Assembly: GCA_023419375.1 (NCBI GenBank)
Contig: JAEZYD010000051.1
Location: 62,001 to 126,000, forward strand
Length of the DNA stretch: 64,000 bases
Direction of reading: 5' to 3'
DNA from: Pseudomonadota bacterium
Lineage (GTDB): Bacteria; Desulfobacterota; Desulfovibrionia; Desulfovibrionales; Desulfovibrionaceae
Shown: piece after piece, positions 1 through 8,938 of the stretch
Layout: every line of letters begins with the position of its first letter
Numbering within the stretch: the stretch's first letter is position 1
Notes under the pieces: model-generated
Databases searched by the model: none
What the model was told of the DNA's origin: nothing
The model's input: the letters and a program-made list of their open reading frames with translations, nothing else
Translations under genes and position numbers: made by a program

Positions 1-1
1 T

Positions 2-811
2 CTTGTACGCGCCAAGGTGGCCCACGCCCTGCAGGAAAAAAACGTTCTGCTGCGCGACCTCTACAAATTTGAACCTCTTGATGAAAACACCGTGTGCGAA
101 GAGCTACTGGCCCTTGCCCCGCGTCTTGTTCCCTACCTCACCGAGGTGGAAGAACGCATGCAGGAAGTGCAGGCCGAAGGCGGCGATATCCTTTTTGAAG
201 GCGCGCAGGGCATCCACCTTGATATCGACCACGGCACATACCCCTTTGTGACCTCGTCCAATACGGTGGCGGGCAATGCATCGGCTGGCTGCGGCATTGC
301 GCCCTCGGCCCTGAACCGCATTGTGGGCATCGTCAAGGCCTACACCACGCGCGTGGGTTCCGGCCCCTTCCCCACCGAACTGCTGGACGACACGGGCAGC
401 TACCTGCGCACCCAGGGCCATGAATTCGGCGCCACCACGGGCCGCCCCCGCCGTTGCGGCTGGCTGGATGCCGTGGTGCTGCGCGAAAGCGTTCGCCTGA
501 ACGGGCTTACGGACATTGCCCTGACCAAGCTTGACGTATTGCAGAACCTGCCGGTGCTGAAAATCTGCGTTGCCTACGAATACAAGGGCAAACGCCTGAA
601 CTATCTGCCGCAGGAAGAATGCTCCCTTGGCAGCGTAACGCCCGTCTACGAAGAAGTGCCCGGCTTTGAAGAAGACATCACCCAGTGCGCCAGCTATGAA
701 GAGCTGCCCGCCACTGTGCGCGCCTATATTGCCCGTATTGAAGAACTGACGGGCGTCAAGGTTTCGCTGGTTTCGGTGGGCGCTGACCGCCGCCAGACCA
801 TCGTGCGCTAG
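2..811 (+). CDS. purA: Adenylosuccinate synthetase, C-terminal part
   Basis: The gene is cut by the window edge: the frame is open from base 2 and ends at 811, leaving about 269 residues. The family makes adenylosuccinate from IMP, aspartate and GTP in AMP synthesis. Visible family motifs include the FEGAQG segment, the TVAGNASAGCG region, TTRVGSGPFPTE, and GATTGRPRRCGWLD, which in PurA lies by the IMP and aspartate sites. The C-terminal SVGADRRQTI is also typical. It is followed after 23 bases by holB, so the two may be co-transcribed. Family assignment is secure; the N-terminal GTP loop is outside the window. Confidence 0.96.
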   Translation, partial: LVRAKVAHALQEKNVLLRDLYKFEPLDENTVCEELLALAPRLVPYLTEVEERMQEVQAEGGDILFEGAQGIHLDIDHGTYPFVTSSNTVAGNASAGCGIAPSALNRIVGIVKAYTTRVGSGPFPTELLDDTGSYLRTQGHEFGATTGRPRRCGWLDAVVLRESVRLNGLTDIALTKLDVLQNLPVLKICVAYEYKGKRLNYLPQEECSLGSVTPVYEEVPGFEEDITQCASYEELPATVRAYIARIEELTGVKVSLVSVGADRRQTIVR

Positions 812-834
812 GAGGCGGAGCGGCCTTACAGGTC

Positions 835-1740
835 ATGAACACCCTGCTGCCCGCCATAGCTGATGCCGCCTTTGACCGGCTGAAGAGCGTACTCGACAAT
901 CTGGGTGCGACTCCGCCGCAGGTATTGCTGCTCGAGGGCGGCAGCGAGGCCCAGCGCCTCGATGCGGCACGTTACTGGGCCGCCCGCGTCAACTGCCCGC
1001 AGGCGGAAACATCGGGCGCTCCATGCCTGACCTGCCCCGTGTGCATGCAGATTGCCGCTGGCGAGCACCTTGATCTGGCAGCGTATGACGGTCGCATAAG
1101 CAACCGTGAAGATGAAGAAAACCCTGGCCCTGTCCGTGCGTTCAACATGGAACGCGTGCGCGAACTCAAGGTTCGCCTGCGGGATGCTCCGCACGGACAG
1201 GGACGCAGGGTTGTTATACTTATGGGGCTCAGCCTCACCCGCGATGAAGCTTCCAACGCCCTGCTCAAGGCCCTGGAAGAGCCCTCAAGCACCACCGTAT
1301 TCGTCCTGCTGGCCCCCCAGCGCGAACAGCTCTTGCCCACCCTGGTTTCCCGCTCGTTCTGCCTCACGCTGCCGTGGCCCGACAGCCGCGCCGATGATGA
1401 AGCCATGCGCCCCTGGGAAGACGCCCTTGCGCAATTTCTTGTTCAGGGGCAAGGTTTTTTTGACCGTGTTGCTGCCAAGGGGGCCATCGACGCAGCAGGC
1501 GCAACCCGCCTGCTGTTGTGCTGCCAAAAGGCCATGAGCAGAATACTTTCAGGCAGGCATGACCCGGCGCGCCCGCTGGATGCGGCCCTGGCTGGGCTGC
1601 GCGGCAAGGCCCGCGCTGTGGCCTGCCAATGGTTTGCCGAAGCTCAGGATGCCCTGAACTATGGAGTTACTCCGGCCAGGATTCTTGAAGCGCTGGCCGC
1701 ACGACTTTTTGCCTTGCGTCGTATGGCTGGTCAATCGTAA
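835..1740 (+). CDS. holB: DNA polymerase III delta-prime subunit
   Basis: A 301-residue clamp-loader AAA+ family protein. Delta-prime is the non-ATPase stator of the clamp loader, and a standard Walker A lysine motif is indeed not seen near the N-terminus. Residues about 53-70 carry four cysteines (CPQ...CLTCPVC), matching the zinc module of the family. The ALLKALEEP segment followed by TVFVLLAP and LVSRS is characteristic of delta-prime and the related DnaX. It starts with ATG shortly after purA and is followed after 30 bases by a sensor gene. Some bacteria have similar short DnaX-like proteins, but HolB is the best fit. Confidence 0.9.
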   Translation: MNTLLPAIADAAFDRLKSVLDNLGATPPQVLLLEGGSEAQRLDAARYWAARVNCPQAETSGAPCLTCPVCMQIAAGEHLDLAAYDGRISNREDEENPGPVRAFNMERVRELKVRLRDAPHGQGRRVVILMGLSLTRDEASNALLKALEEPSSTTVFVLLAPQREQLLPTLVSRSFCLTLPWPDSRADDEAMRPWEDALAQFLVQGQGFFDRVAAKGAIDAAGATRLLLCCQKAMSRILSGRHDPARPLDAALAGLRGKARAVACQWFAEAQDALNYGVTPARILEALAARLFALRRMAGQS

Positions 1741-1770
1741 CAGGCGTTCTGCGTCACTGGGTTTACGCAT

Positions 1771-2457
1771 ATGGGCAACAGGCATTTTTTCCTTCTTACG
1801 CTCCTGTTCTGCTTTGCCTTTTTGTGCCCGCTGCAGCTCACTGTCCAGCCTGTCTTTGCCGACCAGCAACGTACCGTTCGTGTGGCGCTTCCACCCATTT
1901 CGCAGTTCAACCGTGTAGATGGCGGGCAGGTTACGGGGTACATTCCCGACTATCTGACCCAGCTCACCCGCTATACTGGATGGAACGTCATTTATATCGT
2001 TGAAAAAGACTGGGCCGCCTGCCTTGCCGCACTGGACAAAGGCGAGGTCGACATCTGCGCGCCCGCCCGGTATTCGGCTGAACGCGCCCGCCAGTATCTT
2101 TACTGCGCCTACCCCGGCGGCACTTCCTATACGGCCATTCTGGCCCCCAAAGGTTCTCCGGTTATTTACGATGATCTGGAAAGCCTCGCGCAATTACGCG
2201 TGGGGAGTATGGGCAATTCCATCTGGCTCAAGGACTTTGCCGACTTTATCAAGCAGCGCGGCGGCACCATGCCCACCATTGTGGAGTGCCAAGGCAGGGA
2301 TGAATTGCGGGCAGCCATGCACTCCGGCCAGGTGGACGCCATTCTGGAAAGCGTACTCTCGTTGCGGAATGACGAAAAAATCCTGGCAAAGTGCAAACTC
2401 ACGCCTTTCTTTTACATAGGTTCGCACAAGGATCCCAAGCTCATGCAAGGAGCTTGA
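1771..2457 (+). CDS. Periplasmic solute-binding domain, N-terminal fragment of a frameshifted sensor
   Basis: 228 residues: a signal peptide (about 1-30), then an SBP_bac_3 type periplasmic binding domain (TVRVALPPISQF, GYIPDYLTQL, GEVDICAPARYS). It ends prematurely at TGA 2455-2457. The next frame continues the expected protein: reading from 2448 gives GAG CTT GAG CAG GCG ATG, joining the open frame that runs to 4720. One extra G in the CAAGGAGCTT stretch would explain the break. On its own this would be a secreted single binding domain. It is more likely the first domain of a roughly 980-residue sensor diguanylate cyclase that is broken here or affected by a base error. Confidence 0.75.
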   Translation: MGNRHFFLLTLLFCFAFLCPLQLTVQPVFADQQRTVRVALPPISQFNRVDGGQVTGYIPDYLTQLTRYTGWNVIYIVEKDWAACLAALDKGEVDICAPARYSAERARQYLYCAYPGGTSYTAILAPKGSPVIYDDLESLAQLRVGSMGNSIWLKDFADFIKQRGGTMPTIVECQGRDELRAAMHSGQVDAILESVLSLRNDEKILAKCKLTPFFYIGSHKDPKLMQGA

Positions 2458-2464
2458 GCAGGCG

Positions 2465-4720
2465 ATGGTGCAGCTCAAGATGGAGCAGCCCGACCTGGAA
2501 TATCGCCTTGGGCGCACGTATCTTCCGCGCATGTTTCAGACGCCGCTTTCACGGGTGGAACTGACCTGCATTGCCCAGCAGCCGCCCTTGCGGGTGGGCT
2601 ATGATCCTGACCGCAAGCCCTATTCGTGGCAGGATCCTGTGACCGGGAATGCCCGAGGCATCCTCCCCGACATTTTGCGGGATGCGGCGGCGCGCAGCGG
2701 TTTGCAGTTTATTTTTGAGCCTTATGCTGCACGCCCCGCAAATTTTACCCATGCCTATACCCAGAACAAGCTGGATTTGGCCTTTGGTTCGTTTACCTCT
2801 TCAGCTCTTCAATCGCACAAGTCCTTTCGCCTGACAGCGCCGCTGACGCGCAGCAGCCTTTATCTATACGCCAAGCCCGAAGTAAAACTGGAACAACAGC
2901 CGTCATTCACGCTGGCTGTGCCCGCAAATATCTATAATGCGGCAGAGTATGCATCCCGCATGTTTCCCCGTGCGGTAATCAAGCTTTTTCCCGATGAAGA
3001 AGCATGCCTGACAGCCACTGGCCGCCGCGAAGCCAACGCTGTCCTGGGCAATTCCATGGTGCTCAACAACCTTACGAGTTCTCCGCGTTTCAGCGAGTTC
3101 AATCCTGTCACAAGCTACAGCGATGTTGAAGAAGCGCGCCTGACCATCCGGCCGGGCCTGCCCGATATGTTGCTGGGCATTCTGAACAACCTCCTGCTGA
3201 CCATTGACGAAAAAAGCCGAACCCAGATCATTTCCAGCAATATCGCGGCGGCAACCTCGGCTCCCACCCTGGCGGACATTGTATATGAAAACCGCTCGCT
3301 GCTGATGGTTATCGCCGAGCTGATGCTCTTTGTTTCGGCTCTGGTGGCCTATGCCCTGCACCTTCGCCGCAAAAGTCTGTCCAACCAGATGGCCAGCGAG
3401 CAGCGGCTTGCCCACATTGCCGATAACATCAACGGCGGCGTCATCAGCATCTCCACCCAACCGCCCTTGCAGATTCTTGATGCCAACAACGGATTCTGGC
3501 AATTGCTCGGCTACGAGGCAGACAAACCCAAAACTACCGCATTTATTGATCTGCTGCATGCTGACGACACAAAAAAACTGCTGGAAATGCTGGCAGACAA
3601 GAAAAACGGCTCAGTGACAAACGCCACGGAACTGCGTCTGCGCCACAAGGATGGCCAATGGCTGCCCCTGCTGCTGCGCGGTACGCTTTCCAGCGCAGAT
3701 AATTCTCACCGCTCCATTGATTGCGTGGTGGTGGACATCACCGAGCAAAAACGCATGCAGGAAGAACTTGAGCAGGAAAAGGAGCGCTACCGGATTCTGC
3801 TTGAGCAGTCGCAGGACATTTTTTTCGACGTGGATACAGAAAAACGCCAGTTCCGCTGTTCGCCCAACTTTTTGCTGAAGTTCGGCAGAGAGGCCACGCC
3901 CCTCTTTAACGAAACCGGCCGCCCAACCAACAGGCATATCACCCATCCCGAAGACCTGCCCGCCCTTAACGAACTGCGACGGCGCATCCGCAGCGGCAAC
4001 CCCACTGCCTTTGCTGTCATGCGCATCCCCACTGCCGAGGGGCGCTACATCTGGTGCCGGGTGCAGGCCACACGTATCAGCAAGCAAGACGCCCCCCTGC
4101 GCCTGGTGGGCAAAATTGTTGATATTGATGAAGAAGTAAGGCGTCGTGCCGAGCTTGAGCGCCGCACCCAGCGCGACAGCCTGACTGACCTGCTGAACAA
4201 GACCGCCTTCCGCGACAAAATTTGCGCAGCCATGCCAGCAAAACCGCAACAGGATAAGACAGATGCGCTCATCTTCCTTGACCTGGATAATTTCAAGCTG
4301 ATCAACGATACCTTTGGGCATGTCCGCGGCGATGCCGCCCTGCTTGAAGCCAGCGATGCCCTCAAACGCATCTTTCGCAACGCAGACGCCGTGGGCCGTT
4401 TCGGCGGCGATGAATTCTGCGTTTTTGTCAGGGGTATCACCCGCGCGGCGCTTAAAGAGCGGGCCGAGGCCCTGCTTTTAGAACTGCACAAATTTATTGA
4501 GCATGATGGACAGAGCGTGGAGATCACCACCAGCATAGGCATCTATCTGTTTGACGGCACCGAGGCATCTTACGATGTGGCCCTGCACCGCGCGGACAAT
4601 GCGCAGTATCTGGCAAAACAGGCTGGCAAGAACTGCTACCGTTTTTATGACGAAACCCCTGAAGCCTGGACTGACGAAATAGACACCTCCAAGCAAGGCA
4701 GCGAAGGCACGGCGCCATAA
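2465..4720 (+). CDS. Sensor diguanylate cyclase (SBP-TM-PAS-PAS-GGDEF), C-terminal part of a frameshifted gene
   Basis: 751 residues from the first ATG after the frameshift. Domains in order: a second SBP_bac_3 domain (about 40-265), one membrane helix (about 278-300, LLMVIAELMLFVSALVAY), two PAS domains (about 317-430 and 440-560), and a GGDEF domain (about 570-735). The catalytic motif GGDEF is at about 647-651, preceded by an RNAD motif at the inhibitory I-site position. The family makes cyclic-di-GMP from two GTP. Without the upstream fragment this ORF lacks a signal peptide, so it would not place its binding domain in the periplasm. I read 1771-4720 as one original gene. The ligand of the binding domains is unknown. 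Confidence 0.8.
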   Translation: MVQLKMEQPDLEYRLGRTYLPRMFQTPLSRVELTCIAQQPPLRVGYDPDRKPYSWQDPVTGNARGILPDILRDAAARSGLQFIFEPYAARPANFTHAYTQNKLDLAFGSFTSSALQSHKSFRLTAPLTRSSLYLYAKPEVKLEQQPSFTLAVPANIYNAAEYASRMFPRAVIKLFPDEEACLTATGRREANAVLGNSMVLNNLTSSPRFSEFNPVTSYSDVEEARLTIRPGLPDMLLGILNNLLLTIDEKSRTQIISSNIAAATSAPTLADIVYENRSLLMVIAELMLFVSALVAYALHLRRKSLSNQMASEQRLAHIADNINGGVISISTQPPLQILDANNGFWQLLGYEADKPKTTAFIDLLHADDTKKLLEMLADKKNGSVTNATELRLRHKDGQWLPLLLRGTLSSADNSHRSIDCVVVDITEQKRMQEELEQEKERYRILLEQSQDIFFDVDTEKRQFRCSPNFLLKFGREATPLFNETGRPTNRHITHPEDLPALNELRRRIRSGNPTAFAVMRIPTAEGRYIWCRVQATRISKQDAPLRLVGKIVDIDEEVRRRAELERRTQRDSLTDLLNKTAFRDKICAAMPAKPQQDKTDALIFLDLDNFKLINDTFGHVRGDAALLEASDALKRIFRNADAVGRFGGDEFCVFVRGITRAALKERAEALLLELHKFIEHDGQSVEITTSIGIYLFDGTEASYDVALHRADNAQYLAKQAGKNCYRFYDETPEAWTDEIDTSKQGSEGTAP

Positions 4721-4765
4721 TCCCTGTAAAGGACTTTTGGAACGCGTCTATTTTTCCGCTATAAA

Positions 4766-4802
4766 CTAAAAAGGCTTCCCGCCACGTGGGAAGCCTTTTT
4801 AG
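4766..4802. terminator. Bidirectional intrinsic terminator
   Basis: A perfect 15-bp stem (4766-4780 with 4788-4802) closes a 7-base loop. The A-rich 5' arm and T-rich 3' arm allow termination on both strands. It lies between the sensor cyclase (+) and the secreted orphan at 4958-5434 (-), which converge on it. Confidence 0.85.
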
Positions 4803-4957
4803 TTGCGCCACAAATTTCGGCGCGCGGGGTTGGAAGGAAGCCTGTTCGTTTCAGCCGTTCATCCGCCTCTGATCCGAGCCGTCAGGTCAGCCGATAAAAT
4901 TCATCATTCTCGATGCTTGTCAGCACGTTGCTGCAAACTCCAAGCGTTGTACTTTTG

Positions 4958-5434
4958 TTACTTCCACAGACTGCTGTACTTGGCGGCTATGCCGTCAGTA
5001 CGTTCCACGAGCTTGTCCACCAGACCGTCCACATCTTCCACGCTCGCCGTGCCAAGATCCCGGGCCAGCAGGTAGCCAAGGTAACCACGGCCCTGCTTGA
5101 ACACCCAGCATACCGAATACACGGAACCCACAGCGGGGCGACCGGCAAATTCAGGCTGCGTGCTCACCATGACGTAGAGCTTGGGGATGTCTTTTTCTTC
5201 ATCATCATTGAGGGTGAACAGGCTGCTCTGGTTGAAGCGCTCCTTGAGCTTGGTGCCAAGGCGCGCGCCAATGCTGTCTGTGCCTTCCAGCGACACGCTG
5301 ACCGTGGTCACGCGATCAACGGTCTTTTCGGGCTTGTCCTGCACGGGTTTGCCTGCCTGCGGGGTAGCCGCAAAGGCCGCGCCCGTGAGCGCCAGAATGC
5401 ATATCAGGGTAAAAACGCCAAAAAATTTTTTCAT
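4958..5434 (-). CDS. Small secreted protein of unknown function
   Basis: 158 residues, beginning MKKFFGVFTLICILALTGAAFA, a clear cleavable signal peptide with an AFA-A type site and no lipobox cysteine. The mature part is a compact mixed alpha/beta sequence (VTTVSVSLEGTDSIGARLGTKLKERF) that loosely recalls small periplasmic proteins with a TolB/CsgG-like N-terminal fold, but I do not recognise the family. It stands alone on the minus strand and converges with the sensor cyclase at a shared terminator. I can support only export to the periplasm. Confidence 0.75.
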   Translation of the reverse strand: MKKFFGVFTLICILALTGAAFAATPQAGKPVQDKPEKTVDRVTTVSVSLEGTDSIGARLGTKLKERFNQSSLFTLNDDEEKDIPKLYVMVSTQPEFAGRPAVGSVYSVCWVFKQGRGYLGYLLARDLGTASVEDVDGLVDKLVERTDGIAAKYSSLWK

Positions 5435-5694
5435 GCCTATCCCTCAATTTCAGAATATACCCGCTGTCAGCGAATGCCGGGGCAAGGCCACCAGAACGCC
5501 CGCAGGAAACTGATTTGTTCTTGACCTTGATTCATTCTATATAATCTTTAGAAAAAGGTGAAGCGGGTATTTTTTCATGTGCAAACTGGAAAAAGTGTAT
5601 ATAGTCCGCGCCCTGCCCCGGTTTTCCTTGCCTGTCGCCATGTTGCCGCACTCAAGCCCATCGGGGCAATGCCACCGATCAAAGGATTTTTTTC

Positions 5695-6138
5695 ATGAAA
5701 CACATTCTGTTACTGCTGGCTTTTGGGGCCGGTTGCTGCCTCCCTGTGCAGGCGGGCATAAATACCTTGTTGCGGCGCTTTCTGGGCGAACCCATGCAGG
5801 CCGCGCTTGTTTCATTTGCCGTGGGTACGCTGGCGCTGTGGGTGTACAGCCTGGCGGCACGGCACACATGGCCTTCCATTTCGCAGCTTTCCGCTGTTCC
5901 GTGGTGGATGTGGACAGGCGGCGTGCTTGGCGCAATTTTTGTGAGTTGCACCATCTTTCTTGCGCCCCGGCTCGGGGCTGCCACCATGACCGCCGTCATG
6001 CTGTCGGGCCAACTGGTGGCCTCTGTGCTGCTTGACCATTATGCCCTTGTGGGCTTTCCCGAACACCCGGTGTCACCACTGCGCATAGCGGGCATTGCCC
6101 TGCTTTTTGCGGGCGCGTGGCTTGTGCGGGTGTTTTAA
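5695..6138 (+). CDS. YdcZ-type (DUF606) DMT superfamily membrane protein
   Basis: 147 residues made almost wholly of hydrophobic helices (about five: 2-20, 38-56, 68-90, 94-113 and 129-146). The small size, the LPVQAGINTLLRRFLGEP segment near the N-terminus and the GPxLG-like turns (APRLGAATMTAVMLSGQL) match the DUF606/YdcZ family of small transporters related to the drug/metabolite superfamily. The substrate cannot be told. Such proteins are sometimes encoded as pairs, but no partner is present here. The start is ATG 5695 after an AAAGGA sequence. A TATAGT box at 5600-5605 may be part of its promoter. Confidence 0.75.
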   Translation: MKHILLLLAFGAGCCLPVQAGINTLLRRFLGEPMQAALVSFAVGTLALWVYSLAARHTWPSISQLSAVPWWMWTGGVLGAIFVSCTIFLAPRLGAATMTAVMLSGQLVASVLLDHYALVGFPEHPVSPLRIAGIALLFAGAWLVRVF

Positions 6139-6178
6139 CGCAAGCAAAACCCCGCGCAGGGCTTTCACGTGCGCCATC

Positions 6179-6207
6179 TTGAGCTGTGCCGCACTAAGGG
6201 CTACAGT
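6179..6207 (+). promoter_or_regulatory. Sigma-70-type promoter for asnS
   Basis: TTGAGC at 6179-6184 and TACAGT at 6202-6207 are separated by 17 bp. Transcription would start near 6213. This argues for translation from ATG 6241 and against an upstream in-frame ATG at 6169. Confidence 0.55.
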
Positions 6208-6240
6208 ATCTGCAAATTGCCGCATCACAAGGAACATGCC

Positions 6241-7605
6241 ATGCAACGAACCCTTATCATAGACGCCCTGGCAGCGACCGAAGCGCAAGCCTCCATCACT
6301 ATTTGCGGCTGGATCCGCACCCGCCGCGATGCCAAGGAATTTTCCTTTGTGGAGGTCAACGACGGCTCCTGCCTCGGCAACATGCAATGCATTGTTGACG
6401 CGGGCACCACCGCCCATGAACACCTCGACCAGGCCGCCACGGGCGCCGCCATCAGCGTTACGGGCGAGCTTGTGGCTTCGCCCGGCAAGGGGCAGCTATG
6501 GGAAATCAGAGCGCAGAGCGTTACTGTTTTCGGCATGGCTGATCCCGAAACATTTCCTTTGCAGAAAAAACGGCATTCTGACGAATTTTTGCGCACAATC
6601 GCGCACCTGCGTTCCCGCACCAACAAATATGGCGCGGCCTTCCGCATCCGTTCCGAAGCGGGGCAGGCTGTGCATCAGTTTTTCCAGAGCCGCCGTTTTT
6701 CATGGGTGCATACTCCTGTGCTCACCGGGGCGGACTGCGAGGGCGCGGGCGAAATGTTCCGCGTCACCAGCCTGGACCCCGGCGACAAGGATGTGGCCGC
6801 CGATTTTTTTGGCCGCCAGTGCAACCTGACTGTTTCCGGTCAGCTTGAGGCAGAAGCCCTCGCCATGGGTCTTGGGCGCGTGTACACATTCGGCCCCACC
6901 TTCCGCGCTGAAAATTCCAATACGCCGCGTCACGCCGCCGAATTCTGGATGATCGAGCCGGAAATGGCCTTTGCCGACCTGCAAGACCTCATGGAACTGG
7001 GCGAAAGCCTTACCCGGCACGTGATCGAACACGCCCTCGCCCATTGCGAATCCGACCTCAAACTCTTTGACAGCTTTGTGGACAAGGGCCTCATTGAACG
7101 CCTCAAAGGCATGGTCGCTGCGCCCTTTGCCCGCGTTTCGTACACGGAAGCCGTGGAAATTTTGCAAAAATGCGGTAAGGAATTTGCCTTCCCTGTTTCA
7201 TTCGGCACGGACCTTCAAACCGAGCACGAACGCTACCTGGCTGAAGAGCATTTTAAAAAGCCTGTGGCTGTGTATGATTACCCCAAGGAAATCAAAGCGT
7301 TTTACATGCGCCAGAACGACGACGGCAAGACCGTTGCCGCCATGGACATGCTGGTGCCGCGCATCGGCGAGCTCATCGGCGGCTCGCAGCGCGAGGAGCG
7401 CCTTGACCGCCTGACCGCCCGCATCAAGGAGCTTGGCCAGAATCCGGACGATTACTGGTGGTACCTGGATCTGCGCCGCTTCGGCACAGCGCCCCATGCC
7501 GGGTTTGGCCTTGGCTTCGAGCGTTTGCTCATGATGCTGACCGGCATCACCAACATCCGCGACGTCATTGCCTTCCCGCGTACACCGGGCAATCTGGAAT
7601 TCTAG
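6241..7605 (+). CDS. asnS: Asparaginyl-tRNA synthetase
   Basis: 454 residues, a class IIb aminoacyl-tRNA synthetase charging tRNA-Asn in the cytoplasm. An N-terminal OB-fold anticodon-binding domain (ITICGWIRTRRDAKEFSFVEVNDGS) is followed by the class II core: motif 2 (FGPTFRAENSNTPRHAAEFWMIEPE) and motif 3 (HAGFGLGFERLLMMLTGITNIRDVIAFPRTPG). The FWMIEPE segment and the ending with TPG and EF are typical of AsnRS rather than AspRS. The start at 6241 has an AAGGA site 7 bases upstream and lies after the likely promoter. The gene is followed by its own terminator. Confidence 0.96.
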   Translation: MQRTLIIDALAATEAQASITICGWIRTRRDAKEFSFVEVNDGSCLGNMQCIVDAGTTAHEHLDQAATGAAISVTGELVASPGKGQLWEIRAQSVTVFGMADPETFPLQKKRHSDEFLRTIAHLRSRTNKYGAAFRIRSEAGQAVHQFFQSRRFSWVHTPVLTGADCEGAGEMFRVTSLDPGDKDVAADFFGRQCNLTVSGQLEAEALAMGLGRVYTFGPTFRAENSNTPRHAAEFWMIEPEMAFADLQDLMELGESLTRHVIEHALAHCESDLKLFDSFVDKGLIERLKGMVAAPFARVSYTEAVEILQKCGKEFAFPVSFGTDLQTEHERYLAEEHFKKPVAVYDYPKEIKAFYMRQNDDGKTVAAMDMLVPRIGELIGGSQREERLDRLTARIKELGQNPDDYWWYLDLRRFGTAPHAGFGLGFERLLMMLTGITNIRDVIAFPRTPGNLEF

Positions 7606-7629
7606 AGCGATTCCGGCAGCATCCCTTTC

Positions 7630-7666
7630 AGCCAGCCTGTTGCGAAAGCAGCGGGCTGGCTTTTTT
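7630..7666 (+). terminator. Intrinsic terminator of asnS
   Basis: A 14-bp stem with two G-U pairs (7630-7643 with 7648-7661) is capped by a GAAA tetraloop (7644-7647) and followed by six T (7661-7666). This is a well-formed rho-independent terminator 25 bases after the asnS stop. Confidence 0.9.
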
Positions 7667-7740
7667 CAATCCGCCAGCAGCACCAACCGCAAAAAGCGCA
7701 AAAAAGCCCGAGGCAGCGCCGGAGCGGGGCCGCCATGCCC

Positions 7741-7769
7741 TTCACATTTGCCTTTTTGCCGGGTATAGT
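7741..7769 (+). promoter_or_regulatory. Sigma-70-type promoter for asd
   Basis: TTCACA (7741-7746) and TATAGT (7764-7769) have exactly 17 bp between them, giving a start near 7776. It lies inside an in-frame upstream extension of asd, which supports the shorter gene start at 7831. Confidence 0.6.
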
Positions 7770-7830
7770 ACGCGCTCACCTTTTTGGAGGCATCGAGCCG
7801 CCGCCCATCGCCCAAGGAGAGCGAAATACC

Positions 7831-8877
7831 ATGAGCAAGAAGCTGACTGTAGCCGTTGTAGGCGCCACAGGCGCCGTAGGCCGTGAAATGCTCAAGACCC
7901 TGCACGAGAGGGACTTTCCCGCCACTGAAATACGCGCCTTTGCGTCTGCCCGTTCTGCGGGCACCAAGGTGCCGTATGGCGACAAAGAGCTGACCGTGCA
8001 AGAGCTTAAAGAAGATGTCTTTGAGGGCATTGATTTGGCCATTTTTTCCGCCGGCGGCAGCACTTCGCAAAAATTTGCCCCGCATGCGGCCAAGGCTGGC
8101 TGCGTGGTGGTGGACAATTCCGCTGCATGGCGCATGGACGAGCGCTGCCCCCTGGTGGTGCCGGAAGTTAACGCCCACGCCCTTGAAGGCCACAACGGCA
8201 TCATTGCCAATCCCAACTGCTCCACCATCCAGATGCTGGTGGTGCTCAAGCCCCTGCACGACGCCGTCAAGATCAAGCGCGTTGTGGTTTCCACCTATCA
8301 GGCGGTTTCCGGCACCGGGCAGAAGGGTATTGAAGAACTGGAACGCCAGGTGCGCGACCTTTTCAACGGCCGCGACCCGGAATGCAATACCTATCCCTAC
8401 CGCATTGCCTTCAACGCACTGCCGCACATCGATGTCTTCCTTGATAACGACTACACCAAGGAAGAAATGAAGATGGTTCATGAAACCGTCAAAATATTTG
8501 AAGATCCTTCGGTCAAGGTTACGGCCACCTGTGTGCGCGTGCCGGTGTTCTACTGCCACGCCGAATCGGTGAACATTGAAACCGAAAAGAAGCTCACAGC
8601 CAAGGATGCCCGCGTCATGCTTTCGCAGGCCCCCGGCGTGCGCGTGGTCGATAATCCCCGCGAACTCATGTACCCCATGCCCTCCTACTGCGTGGGCGAG
8701 GATGAAACCTACGTGGGCCGCATCCGCGAGGACGAAACCATTGAAAACGGCCTGAACCTCTGGATTGTGGCCGACAACGTGCGCAAGGGCGCAGCCCTCA
8801 ACGCCGTGCAGATCGGCGAAGAACTGATCAAGCGCGACCTGCTGCGCGTGACCGACAAAAACGTGTTCCTGAAGTAA
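7831..8877 (+). CDS. asd: Aspartate-semialdehyde dehydrogenase
   Basis: 348 residues. The enzyme reduces aspartyl phosphate to aspartate semialdehyde with NADPH, the branch point to lysine/diaminopimelate, threonine and methionine. The N-terminal VAVVGATGAVGREML is the NADP-binding loop; NPNCSTIQM contains the catalytic cysteine; STYQAVSGTGQKGIEEL follows. The C-terminal segment includes the family's RIREDETIENGLNLWIVADN. The start ATG 7831 has AAGGAG at 7813-7818; the 32-residue upstream extension overlaps the promoter and is rejected. Confidence 0.96.
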   Translation: MSKKLTVAVVGATGAVGREMLKTLHERDFPATEIRAFASARSAGTKVPYGDKELTVQELKEDVFEGIDLAIFSAGGSTSQKFAPHAAKAGCVVVDNSAAWRMDERCPLVVPEVNAHALEGHNGIIANPNCSTIQMLVVLKPLHDAVKIKRVVVSTYQAVSGTGQKGIEELERQVRDLFNGRDPECNTYPYRIAFNALPHIDVFLDNDYTKEEMKMVHETVKIFEDPSVKVTATCVRVPVFYCHAESVNIETEKKLTAKDARVMLSQAPGVRVVDNPRELMYPMPSYCVGEDETYVGRIREDETIENGLNLWIVADNVRKGAALNAVQIGEELIKRDLLRVTDKNVFLK

Positions 8878-8883
8878 TTGCCT

Positions 8884-8918
8884 GCGGGCGCGCGGGTTTC
8901 GCAGACCCGCGCGCCCGC
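8884..8918 (+). other. Strong GC hairpin between asd and the aminotransferase gene
   Basis: A perfect 14-bp GC-rich stem (8884-8897 with 8905-8918) closes a 7-base loop. No T-run follows, so it is not a standard terminator. It ends 8 bases before the GGAGG ribosome site (8926-8930) of the next gene. It could protect the asd mRNA 3' end or affect downstream translation. Confidence 0.75.
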
Positions 8919-8938
8919 GCGCTTTGGAGGCCTTTGCG

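Noticed and set aside
2440..2462. Programmed frameshift like prfB
   Set aside because: AAGGAG directly abuts the slip codon with no spacing, and Ala-tRNA slippage from GCT to CTT is poor. A one-base insertion is simpler.
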